Below are positions 1-13,066 of a stretch of DNA of 64,000 nucleotides, piece by piece (position 1 is the first letter of the stretch; every line of letters begins with the position of its first letter). Source of the DNA: Siphlonurus alternatus. Taxonomy: Eukaryota > Arthropoda > Insecta > Ephemeroptera > Siphlonuridae. A program made the translations under genes and the position numbers. Location: positions 42,636,979 through 42,700,978 of the forward strand of contig OX463780.1 of the NCBI GenBank assembly GCA_949825025.1, given 5' to 3'. A model generated the notes under the pieces. It searched no databases and was not told the DNA's origin. It saw only the letters and a program-made list of their open reading frames with translations.

Positions 1-530
1 GACGAATCATCATCCTATATGTTAACTGTATTACCAACTTGCATCATACTTTTACATCATTTTCAAGTGTATCGAAATATGTTCCTCTCTTTCTCTTCTC
101 CTGCATGTAAAAAAAAAAGTATAAAAGAAACTAACTTATTAATTTTACTGCATATTTTTATGTCAAAAAAGGTATAGAATATAGTAATATATAATTTGAA
201 ATGATAAAAGTTATTTAAATGAAATTTAGAAGTATACAAAATTCGCAAAATAATAATATTAGTTATTTATTGAGTATAATATCAGTACAAAATAAAACAC
301 AGTACAACAACTCAATGGGTGACGTGAAAAAGGATATCCCATTCACTAAAGTGTCCAAAAGGAAGTGTTACAAGAAACAATGAAGGTATATAGACTGTGA
401 GCAATGATGATAGGTACTCCCAACGTTACGTCTAGATACTTGACCTTCGCGTAGATGACTTCGCAAAGTGTACACACCTACACAAAGAGGGGAGTCTTCA
501 CATTTAATTCTCCCACCACTGTGTATCTAA
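1..530. other. 5' flank upstream of P450-1
   Basis: AT-rich spacer before the first promoter. I see no supported gene here. The only open frame, on the - strand near 63-248, is low-complexity Phe/Tyr/Ile-rich translation of AT-rich DNA. The less AT-rich stretch at about 300-520 may hold upstream regulatory DNA of P450-1, but no motif is certain. Confidence 0.6.
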
Positions 531-602
531 TATATAAAGGTGTTGCAATAAAATAATCGGTCTCAGTCACTGTTGGCTGTTCACCGCAGACTTGGGCAGC
601 AC
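531..602 (+). promoter_or_regulatory. P450-1 core promoter and non-coding exon 1
   Basis: A TATATAAA box (531-538) lies about 32 bases before a TCAGTC arthropod initiator (563-568), which puts transcription start near 565. A short untranslated exon then ends at 602 at the donor CAC|GTAAGT. It should splice to the acceptor at 1562-1564, just before the ATG at 1566. P450-2 has the same arrangement (TATA, CAGTC initiator, short exon, CAC|GTAAGT), which supports the reading. No transcript evidence is available. Confidence 0.72.
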
Positions 603-1565
603 GTAAGTTATTTATCATTTCTAAAATTAATTTAAAAAACATTAATTATTCATAGATAAAAAATAGAAAATGTATTGAATGTAATTAAATACTGTACATA
701 AATTTAAATATATTTTAAAAAGTTTACTAAAAAATACCTGTAAAAAAAATAAAAATAAATTTTTGTGCTTTAACAAAAATTTCTGAATTATAATTAATTA
801 TATATATATAGTTATAACAGAAAATATAAATACTACTAGTATTTACTAAGTGCATTATATTATTATAAGTAGTATATTATTAGTATTTATTTACATTCCC
901 TAGTTATTGTTATGCAAAACTAAGCTCCACAGGGAAATTAATTTGAGGTGCCCACTAGATGCAACGCCCCTCTAGCGGAGGTTTCTGGACTTATGATACT
1001 TCTATTTTTCATCATTAGGACCTACTAGTAGGGATCTAACATTCAACTACTGAGTAAATACTAATCGGTTTTTAGTCTGTAAGAGTTAAAATACAAAGAA
1101 GAAGGCTAGAAAGATAGCATTCCGGCTACTTCCGGTTTTATTTTTAAACTGTTACGACTATGCATTTGTGGCGCAAGGCTACTAAATGTGATTCTTGGAC
1201 TTCAATTAACGAAGTCAACTTCAATCGCAGCATCGTCTTCGTTTATCTGTATTTAAAAACGTCACGAATATTTATCATGATTTATAGCGTGATGTCATTT
1301 TTGATAATATTAAAAAATATATATTATATATAATGGAGAAGTATGCAAAAAAAAATTTCTTTGATTAACCATTGAAAAACTAGACATCCCGCTTAATTAC
1401 TTACCTGGTACATATTTGAACGGGTAATTCTCCAGATAGTTATAATAAAGAACTGCATAGTTATGTCAACTGCTGTAATGACAACAGAATTATGTTTATA
1501 AAAGAAGTTACATGATGTAACTGTTGTTAATTATTTGATGATCACCATTCAGAATATTACACAGG

Positions 1566-4325
1566 ATGTTGGGGATAGCACTCGGTCTGTTTGCGGCGGT
1601 GCTCGCGCTCGCCTACTACTACCTCACCTCCGGCTTCTCGTACTGGAAGGACCAGGGCGTCAAGTTCATGAAGGGCAGTCCTGTGGTGGGCTCCATGCTG
1701 AGTGTGCTCACCCAGCAAGAACATATGTCCCAGTTTTTCAAGAGGGTCTATCTGCAGTTTCCTGACGAGCCCTTCTCAGGGTACTACCAGGTAATGCTTT
1801 TTATTTATTTCTTCTGTACCTTAGATTACCTTTAACATTATGCTCTTATAATTTCTAGGGGGCGACTCCAGCTTTACTTATAAGAGATCCTGAATTAATA
1901 AAAAGTATTTTGGTTAAAGATTTTTCACACTTTATTGATCATGGATTTGAGGTAAGCATTAGTTAAAAATTCTTAATATTTTATGAAAGATTTAGTTAGA
2001 GAATAATAAAAAAAATCTAAAATATCGCCTCAAGATCATAACACAAACCATAGAAATGAAACAGTACAGTGTTGAATTGTATATTATTCTACTCATAGTT
2101 GCAATGACTTTGACTTTTTACCATTTTCTTTCATTCATAAAGAATATATATTATATTAAAACTATTGATAATCATTTTTAGATTAGCGAAGATATAGAAC
2201 CTTTACAAGCGAAAAACCTTTTCAACATGTCGGGACACCCGTGGAAGGAGATGCGCTCCAAACTGACCCCAACCTTCACATCAGGTCGCATGAAGGCCAT
2301 GTTCCCGCTGGTCGAAGAGTGTGCCCTAGAGCTTGAGGCGTACCTCGGGACTCTCGCGGCCAAGGGGGAGGACGTTAACATGAAGGTGAGTTGAAGATCA
2401 GAATGATTATCTTTTGAGTTTAATCTTTTGATCCTTGTCATTAATCGATTCATCTTATTATATCTTTTGACTGAAAAATGCTGTAAACTAAATTTAAGAT
2501 TCCAAATTCAATACTATCAATCTCGCTCTTGCCTTATTTGATATAACAATTAAGCTTGCTTCACAGAAAGTACGAGCGGAATATGTTGTAATGTGTATTA
2601 ATTTTGACATCTTGAATTTAGCTTAAAATAAAACACTATTTTTTGAATAGATTAAAAAGGTTGTATTAATTTATAATATTTAATATATAATAATTTTAAA
2701 AATTTCTGAAATGCTTACAGGATTTGTTGGCTTGTTACACCACTGACGTCATAAGCACCTGTGCATTTGGTGTCAAGCGGGACTCAATCAATAACCCTGA
2801 AGATCACTTCCGAGTTATGGGACGCAGGATGGTGAAAATTGATAGTTTACAGGGATTTAAAATGGTGGTGATAGGTTTTGCTCCTAAAGTAAGTAACATT
2901 ATATTATTTTCCACTGAGATTATTGGTGAGCTTACTTTTTTACTTTCAGATTGCAAAATTTTTACGATTCACATTAGTCGACTCGGAAGTCAATGTCTTT
3001 TTCCGCAATATGGTTCGTGACGTCATTGCAATGCGTCAAAAGACGGGCAACACGCGCAAAGACTTCATGCAGCTTCTTATTGAACTCAAGGAAAAAGGGA
3101 GACTTACTCCCGAAGAGGGTGAAAGTAACGCAAACACCGAGCAATCTACGAACACTAGCAGTAAGATATTCTTATTTTATTTAAAACAATGGATAGTTTG
3201 ATCATCAAATTTTTCCCCAACAGAGCTGACCGACGACGACATTACTGCACAGGCCATGGTGTTCTTCTTAGCCGGATTCGAGACCTCCTCGTCTGCGCTC
3301 ACGTATGCTTTGTACGAGATGGCCCGGCGCCCCGAGCTTCAACGTGAAGCGAGGCGCCAGATTGAAGAGGTACTTCAGCGCCACGACGGCAAGATGTCGT
3401 ACCAGGCTCTACAGGAGATGAATTATCTTGACTGGATTATAAAAGGTAATGTATTATTTGTTATGATTAATCATGGTATCTCATTTTTTTTTTTAATTAA
3501 CGTTGCATGTTTATTCTCCAGAATCACTACGTATGTATCCTCCACTGGCTCAAATGAACCGCGTGTGCACCAAGAAGTATGTAGTCCCAGGCACAAAGGT
3601 CACCTTGGAGAAAGGGCATCTTCTAACAATCTCCACTTACGCCATGCATCGAGACCCCAAATTCTTCCCTGATCCTCTCAGGTTCGACCCCGAGCGCTTC
3701 AGTGATGAAAATAAGAACCAGAATACGCAATACGTGTACATGCCGTTCGGGGAGGGACCGAGACAGTGTATCGGTGAGTTTAGTTGCTGGGCATGGTTTT
3801 AATTTATAATACTGTATTATTAATTAATAATTTCCAATGTCAAGTTGTAAAGCAAAACTGGAAGTGGCAAAATATACAATGTATATGACTCGGGACACTA
3901 CGAACTCTACCACTGTTCTGTTCGTAGGCATTACCACGAAGTCTATAGAGACGTAGTGAATTATTTGGGGGGGGGGGGCTTCTAATTTCAAATCTGCATC
4001 TCTTTGTCTCTTGGTGTTGCAGCGCTGATAATTCTGCATTTTGACGAGACAAACACTATAATACACAATGCTTGTAACACAAGAAGCTTTATTCAGTTTC
4101 ATTAACCATTTTGTTAAATTCCAATTCATATTTAATAATATATTTTTGTTTTTTCCAGGTCTTCGGTTTGCACGAATGCAGTCCAAGCTGGGTCTGGTGT
4201 CCATGCTGCGAAAGTTTGAGTTCGAGCCCTGCTCACGCACCAAGTACCCTCTTACCTGGAACCCAAAAGTGTTCCTCCTCACCTCCAATGAAGACATCTT
4301 TTTGAAGGCCAAGAGAGTTCACTAA
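1566..4325 (+). CDS. P450-1: CYP6-like cytochrome P450 (CYP3 clan)
   Basis: Membrane-anchored haem-thiolate monooxygenase of the insect CYP6 type. It is expected on the ER, taking electrons from P450 reductase. Coding exons: 1566-1790, 1859-1951, 2182-2385, 2721-2888, 2950-3160, 3224-3445, 3522-3773 and 4159-4325, giving 513 residues in an open frame. Visible features are an N-terminal membrane helix (about residues 2-22) followed by a Trp-Lys-Asp linker, C-helix WKEMR (W127, R131), I-helix AGFETSS (E320, T321), K-helix ESLR (E375, R378), a PERF motif, and haem loop [10 protein letters not shown] with ligand Cys457. The start is fixed by the splice acceptor one base before the ATG and by alignment with the paralogs. 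A possible polyadenylation signal AATAAA is at about 4522. CYP6 family membership is inferred from motifs; the substrate is unknown. Confidence 0.95.
3865..4066. repeat. Dispersed intronic repeat, copy 1
   Basis: This part of P450-1 intron 7 resembles 14487-14645 in P450-3 intron 1. Both run from a CACTACGAA/CATCACGAA block through a TTTGTAGGC(A/G)TTACCACG core to AAATCTGCATCT further on. It looks like an old dispersed repeat; the family is not recognised. A run of G falls in the middle. Confidence 0.45.
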
Positions 4326-5957
4326 TTAAATTATTATTAAAATATATTTCATCTAGGTTACAGGAATTATACATATGCACTATAGTGTTTAATTTTGTGT
4401 ATTTAAAATATTATTTGTCTGTATGCTGTCACACAGCCTGTTTTGGCAATCCACTCCTTTTGTAAAACGTCAAAAGCGTTACCTAATTTTTATTTATTAA
4501 ATTATGAAGTGAATGTAGTAAAATAAAAAAATATATATATTTTTTTTTAATCTTACGTATTTTTGTATATTAAAAAGCAGTTATTATAAAAATTACAAGC
4601 AGTTAAATTATATTTATTAATGTTAGGATACTTTATATTGTTAGGTAGATTTTTTAATACAATTAATACAGTCATCATAGTTAAAAAGAGGAAATATCAT
4701 TAAATGGACAACTGCATGATAATTTTTTATTGCAAAAATTAATAAAAGTAGAGTACCAAATTAAGTTAACATGATTTTTTCAGAATTTTTGAGTCCTGGA
4801 ACTATTTTTAAAAATTATTGAAAATTCTACAAGATCTTTTCCCCTTACTGGATCCTTCATAAAAAGGATAGGGTCTAAATGCCTATTGACGCCTCCAGGG
4901 GGCGTGGCCGCACTTTCAATATTTTTTTTAAAAATAATTCCTGTATGGACTCAAAAAAGTCTAAAAAAATCAGAATATCATAATTTGGCTCCCTTTATTC
5001 ATTTCTGCAATTAAAAAAAAAAATCATGCAGGTTATCCATTTTCAGTTGAATGTGTTACGATATTTTACCTTTTATATTTTTGCATTCACTTTTTAATTA
5101 CTTAATTATAATATACGCTCAGTGACGTCAACATTCATAAATAAGGTTTAAATATTTATTTGATATTTCTTCATTAGTTTTAAATATTTTAATTCATAAT
5201 AATTCGTTTTTTTCTTTTTTATATACAAAACTTAATCCTAAAAATTATTTTATATTTTGAAAAAAAAAAAGAGTTAAATACATTGAAACATAATTATTAT
5301 TATATTTAAAAGAAAATTTTAAATACAAATTAAGAAAAGGATGGTATATATTTTTTATCAATAATTAATGTAAAAAATTTTGATAGTCATTATGACACGA
5401 TATTTAATCTAATTCACATAGATAACAAATAAATGTAGAAAGATTTGATGCGTTACAAAACAATTGAACATTAGTTCAGAGATTAAAAAATATTTTAAAG
5501 ATATTTGATAAAAAAAAATAGTAATAATCATCAAAATTGAATAAACCTCCAGGGCTCCAGCATTTGGCTTGTTAACATAAAATTTAAAGTATTATTGAAC
5601 GGATATAATAATTAATAATTATGCATTTTATCGTGTTTTTAAAACATAACTTAAAATTACATCAATATGAGAGTTTCCCTGCAATATTTTCCATGTAGCA
5701 TTTCATTAATAAATTTATCAAAATTTAGGCCATGACCGTCAAATTGCATTTTTCTTTATTAAAAAAAATAAATTGTTTTTACTTTTTGAAACCGACAGTT
5801 GACAACTATATTAAGCAAATGAACCGAAAGTCTATCAAACATTATTTATCTGAATTCGACCTTCATGAAGATGACTGTGCATGAAAATTGCCTTAAGAAA
5901 AGTAAATAAAAAATGGAAGCCATTATCGTTATATCCCCCCACCACGATCACGAAGGT
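4326..5957. other. Spacer between P450-1 and P450-2
   Basis: It holds the 3' untranslated region of P450-1, a hairpin MITE at 4702-5043 and very AT-rich sequence up to the P450-2 promoter. The short open frames here have no supportable coding character. Confidence 0.6.
4702..5043. repeat. Palindromic MITE related to family A
   Basis: A long imperfect inverted repeat. The ends read AAATGGACAACTGCATGAT and the degenerate complement of it near 5043. The inner arms carry TTTTTAAAAATTATTGAAA at about 4808-4826 and its complement near 4914-4935. A CCTTCATAAAAAGGATAGGG centre and a GGCG-rich loop match the design of the family A hairpins elsewhere in the window. No coding capacity; presumed non-autonomous DNA transposon. 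Confidence 0.65.
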
Positions 5958-6025
5958 TATAAATAAAGACGTAATATTTTGAATTGACCAGTCGCTTATC
6001 GGCACCTCACTGTACAGCAAGTCAC
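5958..6025 (+). promoter_or_regulatory. P450-2 core promoter and non-coding exon 1
   Basis: TATAAATA (5958-5965) precedes a CCAGTC initiator (5988-5993) by about 30 bases. The inferred untranslated exon, about 5990-6025, ends at CAC|GTAAGT, the same donor as P450-1. It would join the acceptor at 6555-6557, two bases before the ATG at 6559. Confidence 0.72.
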
Positions 6026-6558
6026 GTAAGTCATTTTGATTTTTAATAATTAAATTCTCAAATAACTTTACAAATTGAAATAAATCAATATATTTTAATT
6101 TATTTACTAAATAAATGGTCCTTTCCCACCCTCATCTTTATATACCCACTATCCCGCATCGAGCTTAAAGCTCATAGGGGTGCATCTCTGTAAAAATATA
6201 ATAATAATAAAATATATTCTAAATCTGGTACAACACAACAAACTTATACTTAATTATTGTTTTCAAATTACAATTCTCCTTTGAGTAAAAATTTAACTCC
6301 CCTTATTTGCAACAACATAAATAAAAATTTCTTGCCTGTTTGGGAAAATAAGATGCAATATATAAAATGTGACATTATTATTTTAGTTCTATTAAAATTA
6401 TTTTTTATGATGCAATGCTTAAAATATACGGTTGCTTTTTAATTTTTAATATCACTTATACATATGCAAAACTAAAATTACTGCTTTAACTCTTACTGAC
6501 CATGACTTAATATAATTATATTGTATTTATATGTATTGTTATGACATGCAATGACAGG

Positions 6559-7775
6559 ATGTTGGAGATCGCGCTCGGTCTGTTTGTGGTGGCGCTGGGT
6601 CTCCTCTACTACTACCTCACCTCAACCTTCTCACACTGGAAGGACAAAGGGGTCAAGTACACAGATGCCCTTCCCGGAGTAGGCTCCATGGGACGCTTGA
6701 TGGCCCAACGTGAACACATGTCCGAGTTCTTTCAGAGAGCTTATTTACAGTTTCCGGATGAACCCTTCTCAGGGTACTTCCAGGTAAAATACCACCTTAT
6801 TGCATCTGAGGATGTATTTTTTAACTTACATACATGATTTTTTTTTATAGATTCGCACGCCAGCAATACTAGTCAGAGATCCTGATTTAGTAAAATGTAT
6901 TATGATTAAAGATTTTTCACATTTTGTGGATCATGGATTTGAGGTAGGTTGAAATTTTTTATCATTCATAATTTTACCTCAGCCTGGTGGAGGGGACTTT
7001 GGTCCAACACAATTTTTTTTTTCTTCTTGCTTTTGTTAGGTAAATGAAGACGTCGATCCTTTACAAGCTAAAAACTTATTCAACATGGAGGGACATCCGT
7101 GGAAAGAGATGCGATCCAAGTTGTCCCCAACCTTCACGTCAGGTCGCATGAAGGCAATGTTCCCGCTGGTCCAGGAGTGTGCCCTAGAGTTTGAGACATA
7201 CCTGGGGACTGTGGCTGATAAGGGCGAGGATCTTAATATCAAGGTATTCATTTCAACTGTATTGACACTTCTTTTCATTAGTTTCACATATACATGAAGA
7301 CTATAATATTTTTTGACTAATGAGCATAAAACAAATGAATGCATGGTTATATTTTTCTACTAAAATTTATAAGAGATTAAAAATTTATAAGGGAGTACAA
7401 AGAACTTAAGCAATGGTTTTAATAATTCTAGTTTTATTAAAAGTTCTAGCCTAAAATTCATTTAAGTCTAATGTCATGAATACACACATATTAATAGTTT
7501 CTAATGAGTGATAAGCCATATGTTAAATATAATTTTCATATCACATTGTTTTGTCCACAGGATGTACTGGCACGCTTCACCACTGACGTCATCAGCTCTT
7601 GTGCCTTTGGTGTTAAACGTGATTCAATAAATAATCCGGACGATCACTTCAGAGTCATGGGTCGTCAAATGCTTAAAGTTGATACTGCACAAGGATTCAA
7701 GAATGCAACAATATTTTTTGCACCAAAAGTAAAAGAATTAATACTTTCTTTTAAAAGTTACAATTTCTTATCATA

Positions 7776-7811
<36 letters not shown>

Positions 7812-9975
7812 GATTGCAAGATTTTTCCGTTTTAGATTCTTCGACTCGGTTGTAACTGATTTCTTCCGCAATATGGTTAGTGAAGTCATTGCAATGCGTC
7901 AAAAGACGGGCAACACGCGCAAGGACTTCATGCAGCTTCTTATTGAACTCAAGGAGAAGGGAAGACTTACTCCCGAAGAGGGTGAAAAGATTGAAGTAGT
8001 GAACGGCGAGCAAGCTACAAACAACAATAGTAAGATACACACTGGATTTTGGTAAGTTTCAACTTTGTATAAATAATTAATAACAACATTCGTTCAACAG
8101 AGCTGACCGACGATGACATTTCGGCACAAGCCATGGTGTTCTTCCTGGCCGGGTTTGAGACGTCCTCCAGCGCGCTCACCTTCGCTCTTTACGAGATGGC
8201 CCGGCGCCCCGAGCTGCAACGTAATGCGAGGCGCCAGATTGAGGAGGTGCTCCAGCGCCACGACGGCAAGATGTCGTACCAGGCCATGCTGGAGATGACT
8301 TACCTTGACTGGATTTTGCAAGGTCGGTCACACAGGCTTCTTACCAATGAATTAATATTTGAAATGTGTAATTTATAGATGTGATGATTTAAAAAAATAA
8401 AAGGATAAAAAAATAATGGATTTTTTGCACATTTGATATCGAAAAAATTCTTTAAAGCACTTTCACAAAATCCATGCAGTAAAGAAATTATTGCCAAGTA
8501 ATCATGGAAGCTGAGATGTAGGAATAATATAAAGCCTATACTATATATAATATAGAGGTCATGTACCATTTAGGTAATGTTTGATTTGACGTTATAAATT
8601 TATATATTCATTGTTCAATCTAGAAATATTTTTAAAAAATTAAGAGAATGCTTTTCAAATTCCAGAATCACTCCGCATGTACCCCCCTGTGGCGGTATTG
8701 AACCGCGTGTGCACCAAGAACTACGTGATACCAGGCACCAAAGTCACCATCGAGGAGGGCACCCTCTTGGCCGTCCCGATCGCCGCCATGCAACGAGACC
8801 CCAAGTTCTTTCCAGATCCTCTCAGATTCGACCCCGAGCGCTTCAGTGACGAAAACCAGAACCAGAAAACACAATACGTGAACATGCCGTTCGGGGAGGG
8901 ACCGAGGCAGTGTATCGGTGAGATTTGTCAGGAAGTATTTAGATGGTGCTTATAGCAGTTATTATATTAGAAAAGCATAATGATAATTAACAACTTCTCT
9001 ATGGAGATATGTTTTTTTTAATTTGATTTTATTAAACACAAATTGTGTACAGATACAATGAGATATTAGAATGTGAAATTGTTAGTGGCTTAATCGAAAG
9101 AAGGGGTAAAAATATGGTACTGTGAATTTTTTCAGATTTTTTTTCAGAAATTATTGAAAGTCTATTTTGGTGACGACACGGGCGGCACTCCTTATGAAAA
9201 AGGATAGGGCAGTGCCGTCCGTGACGTCATAAAATAGACTTTCAATAATTTTTTTAAAAATAGTTCCTGGTCTCAGAAAAATCTGAAAAAATTCACAGTA
9301 CCCCTTTTTTCGATTAAGCCACTAAAATTTTCACATTCTAATATCTCATTAAACATAAATAAATAGATAAATATACATAATACATATATAGCTAGAAATA
9401 GAAACATAGACACAATATTATAGAACAGAATATTAAATTAAATTAAAATTGCTAAAAATTGAAAACATAGTTCATAAATACAAGTTGAATCAGCAGTACA
9501 AAATTTTGAAGATCCACAAAATAAACAACACATATAAATAAAAATAAATTAAATAATGAAATTAATTAAATAAAATCTCCCTTGGCATATTCATTAATTG
9601 ACTTTATTCTAGAAGGACAAAAAGCGTGCAAGCTCTGTTATTTAGTTAGTTTCCCAATTTTAAATTATCGTATCTAGTCAAGGGGTAATGGTAATATATA
9701 TATATATATATATGATACGTATGCTAAAATTTAAAACTAAAGCTATAATATGTCCTGCAGACGCGCTTCATACAAACAGACTGAACAAAATGCCCTATTT
9801 TTCAGGTATACGGTTCGCTCGCATGCAGTCCAAGCTGGGTTTGGTGTCTCTACTGCAGCGGTTTGAGTTCGAGCTCAGCGAAAACACCAAGTACCCTTTG
9901 ACCTTCGACCCAAGGCAGTTCCTTCTCAGCTCCAGAGAAGACATTTTTCTCAAAGTCAAGAGGGTCCAAAACTGA
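6559..9975 (+). CDS. P450-2: CYP6-like cytochrome P450
   Basis: ER-type CYP6-like monooxygenase of 516 residues. Coding exons: 6559-6783, 6851-6943, 7040-7243, 7561-7728, 7813-8029, 8101-8322, 8666-8917 and 9806-9975. Motifs: N-terminal membrane helix, WKEMR (W127, R131), AGFETSS (E322, T323), ESLR (E377, R380), PERF, and [10 protein letters not shown] with Cys459. The closest resemblance is to P450-1, through the same promoter design and matching exon 5-6 wording. Intron 4 ends in about 30 consecutive T, an extreme polypyrimidine tract. A hAT-type MITE sits directly at the stop codon, so the 3' untranslated region carries transposon sequence; AATAAA follows at about 10398. The in-frame ATG upstream at 6541 lies in the intron. 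Confidence 0.95.
9057..9350. repeat. Palindromic MITE, family B
   Basis: Located in P450-2 intron 7. The ends are inverted copies beginning AATGAGATATTAGAATGTGA. The inner arms (TGAAAGTCTATTTT and its complement) flank a core with GGCGGCAC/GTGCCGTC and TGACGTCA. The inner part resembles the family A MITEs, but the termini differ. Confidence 0.75.
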
Positions 9976-9981
9976 TGCTTC

Positions 9982-10157
9982 CAGGGGCGGATCCAGCCCG
10001 CGGCTTTGGGGGGGGCCCTATCCCGCAATGTTAAATTTTGGGGTGGGAGGGGGGGCGATGGGTGGGGGGTGGTAATACCTTCAATGTATTTTGGGACCTT
10101 TTAGGGGGGGCGATCGCCCCCATCGCCCCCCCCCCCCCCCCCTTGGATCCGCGCCTG
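9982..10157. mobile_element. hAT-type MITE at the P450-2 stop codon
   Basis: A 176-bp element with terminal inverted repeats CAGGGGCGGATCCAG and CAGGCGCGGATCCAAG. It is flanked by the exact 8-bp duplication GATGCTTC (9974-9981 and 10158-10165). An 8-bp target duplication and CAGNG-type ends are typical of hAT elements. The interior is long runs of G, then of C, so it would fold into a GC-rich hairpin in the transcript. The left target copy begins inside the TGA stop (9973-9975). The superfamily call is inferred from structure. Confidence 0.82.
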
Positions 10158-10165
10158 GATGCTTC

Positions 10166-11538
10166 TGGATTTTGGTGCACACCAACGTGACCTACAAATG
10201 CTGTATAAAAAAATATACATTTTGTTGCATATATATTTTAATATAATGTTATGTAACATAAAACATTATATTAAAATATTGGGTTTCTCAACCACCAGCT
10301 TGCCTCAAAAGAAAATTATAAGCGTCATCAATAATATAATATACATATTATAATATACAATATATACATAAGCATTATTATGTAGGCGTGCATGTTGAAT
10401 AAATTTCAATATTTTAAGTGTAAATTACATGAAATAATAAAGTACTTGTAAGTTAAATATGAAACATTGGCTACTCTATAGATTATTATTTCTTGTTTAT
10501 TCTGTTCAGTGAATGGACGTGGACAAAAATATTGACTTTTAATTCTCCATTCAGCTATATTCATAATATAAAAGGAGATGTACAAAAAAAAATTATTGAT
10601 CCAATTAAATTACACAACTCTGTCGGATGCAACAAATTTAGTACAGTAAAAGTGTTAAATTGTCTGATTTTACCAGAACCCGGCATAATAATTGTGTGAT
10701 TTATTTATTGGATCATAATGCAAGTGAAATTTTTGTATATTACCCATATTATAGCTGCAGAATGGAATATTAAAATTCAATATTTATCTGCTGAAGGCTA
10801 TTTTTCTTTTTATCTATAAACATTGAAATTAACTTTTATTGCAAATATAAATTATCTGTCAGTCTTACAATCCTTGACGAAGAGATTACATTCATAGTAA
10901 TTGATTATCGTACTGCAGATAAAAATAAAAACACTTACATGGACACGTGGAAAAAGTTGCAATATCACGTTGATTATTTCTGTTAGATAGTATAAGGCTC
11001 TTTAGGGTTGTTTCTTAATATAAAAGCGATTCAAAATTATTGTCATTTGAATTAGTTATACATTCTTTGTTACAAAATACTTTATAAGTGCATGATTATA
11101 TTAGTTATACTATAAAATATATAAATATTATATTTATTATTTTTATGTGCCAATAAAATGGACATATTCTAGTTATGATTTTAAATTCTTCAGTGCTGAA
11201 AGTTTTTAAACTATTATACTGAACAATTCTGTATTATTTATTACATTAAATTTGAAATTGCACGTCATGTTACTGTTATATATATTAAACTGAACTTAAG
11301 TCGTTCTGAATTTATTGAAATGTAATCTTATTTCTCTGGTGAGGGCAAGGTGACTAAAGATATTTTATATTTATATATTAAATCTTTCATACGCTGAAAA
11401 TACAATACAAGAAAGAGAAAACATGAGAGCCTTGGGGCAAATAGAAACGGCTGCAAAAGCAACCTAATCACTATATACAGTGCAATGTAAAACAATAAAA
11501 ACAAGTATATTATAGAAAATATAACAATACAATATAAT

Positions 11539-11606
<68 letters not shown>

Positions 11607-12880
11607 CCCAACAATGCACAACAGGTGCACTCATTATGTTGAATGCACAACAGGTGACCGCACTCATTATGCCATGACGCAGCAAACCTAATACACAATT
11701 TGTTAATAATAATTATTGCCAATAAAAAATTAAATAAAAAACTAAAGGAATGAAATGACTGAAAGCCAAAGATATATATGGCTCGGGCAGGTAAGGAAAA
11801 AAGGGTGATTTTAATATTAAACCCTTCCTGAATAAAATATCTCACCTCTAATTCCTCCCCCTTACTGTTCTTAATATTTGTCTGTCCAATGTAGGGTTTT
11901 ATCGAAAATTTAATGCAGTTTTCGTTATCTTATACAAATATATATACACATTATACACATTATATACACATTATAATATCGACCCCAAATATTTTATTGT
12001 ACAAATGAAGAGAGGGAACAAAATTATACCACTAAGATTTTTTTTAAAAAATTTGGACCCTGAAAATTATTGTTAAAAATTATTGGAAGTTCAGTTTTAA
12101 CGACCACGCCCCTTTTTGCGGCGGCAGTCCTTAAGTGCGTTGATTATTTTGGACTTGTTTTGTTGTTGTTACGGCACATATAGAGATAGGGCGTTTAAAA
12201 ATAAATAGAACATGTACACACAATTTCTCTAGCTTCTTATCGGTCGTTACGTTTGTGTAAATAGCGCTATCACTGTAATCAGTTATTTTTTAAATATGCA
12301 AGTCAGGGTGACTCAGCATCAGGTGAACTTACTGACTGTTAGATATGAGCATAGTACGCATTATATTTACAGATCATGAGAGATTAATTTCAGTTAAAAA
12401 TAAAACTATCAATCAACATTAATTTTTGTCTAAGTATCATTAGTACGAAAAAAAAAAATGTACGTGAAGAAATTCGTTCATATTTCTGAAGTATTATAGA
12501 GCTTGCATGAAAAACTAAAACAAGTTCTTTAATATACTTGTACAAATATGGTACTAAATAAAATTATAAATAAATGGCAGAAGAAACAAACAATTTTTTA
12601 ACTACAATTATATAAAATATATAGTCCTAGTGATATAATACGTTTTTCATTTTATGGCCCTCGCATTTTGGTAATGTTGAAATTATTAATTAATTTTACT
12701 TAAAAAAAATACCACGGGATGTTCCAAAGAATTATTTGGTATCACTTTTCAGCCACATCCAAGAAGAACTTTTATACTCATTGAAGTGTACATGCAGTAT
12801 TTGGCCTTCAAATTATATTACATCATACCCACACCACTGTGAAATTAAGAGCCATGTTTTCCCCTACACTCCCCTCTTAC
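10166..12880. other. Spacer between P450-2 and P450-3
   Basis: About 2.7 kb of AT-rich DNA. It includes an (AT)n tract at about 11543-11604 and a degraded half of a family A-like MITE at about 12000-12130 (TTAAAAATTATTGGAAGT and a GGCGGC core). The open frames at 10159, 10493 and 11510 are low-complexity or end in the AT tract, and I do not consider them genes. Confidence 0.6.
11543..11604. repeat. (AT)n microsatellite
   Basis: About 60 bases of near-perfect alternating A and T in the spacer after P450-2. Confidence 0.95.
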
Positions 12881-12886
12881 TAACAT

Positions 12887-12968
12887 TATACGCAGCTAGC
12901 GGGAAGAGCAAGTGATCCAGTCGGTCGTCCGGTGGTCACAGCATCGTATCTGCACTGTCACAAGCCAA
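12887..12968 (+). promoter_or_regulatory. P450-3 putative promoter and non-coding exon 1
   Basis: A locally GC-richer stretch with a CCAGTC initiator (12917-12922), a weak TTATA about 30 bases upstream, and a good donor CCAA|GTAAGA at 12968/12969. The acceptor at 14221-14223 lies 27 bases before the ATG at 14251. Inferred from position and from the pattern of the other genes. Confidence 0.55.
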
Positions 12969-13066
12969 GTAAGAGCAGAGCAATTGTTTGTACCGATGAC
13001 AAATGTATATTTTCTACGCAAAAGTTGAAAGCGTTAACTTGATATATATATATATATATATATATC

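Noticed and set aside
8094..8321. Antisense and alternate-frame open frames over the P450 exons (example given)
   Set aside because: These are shadows of the conserved, GC-richer P450 exons and recur at the same exon in each paralog.
11510..11845. 111-residue - strand open frame
   Set aside because: Its C-terminal third is an Ile-Tyr repeat from the (AT)n microsatellite.
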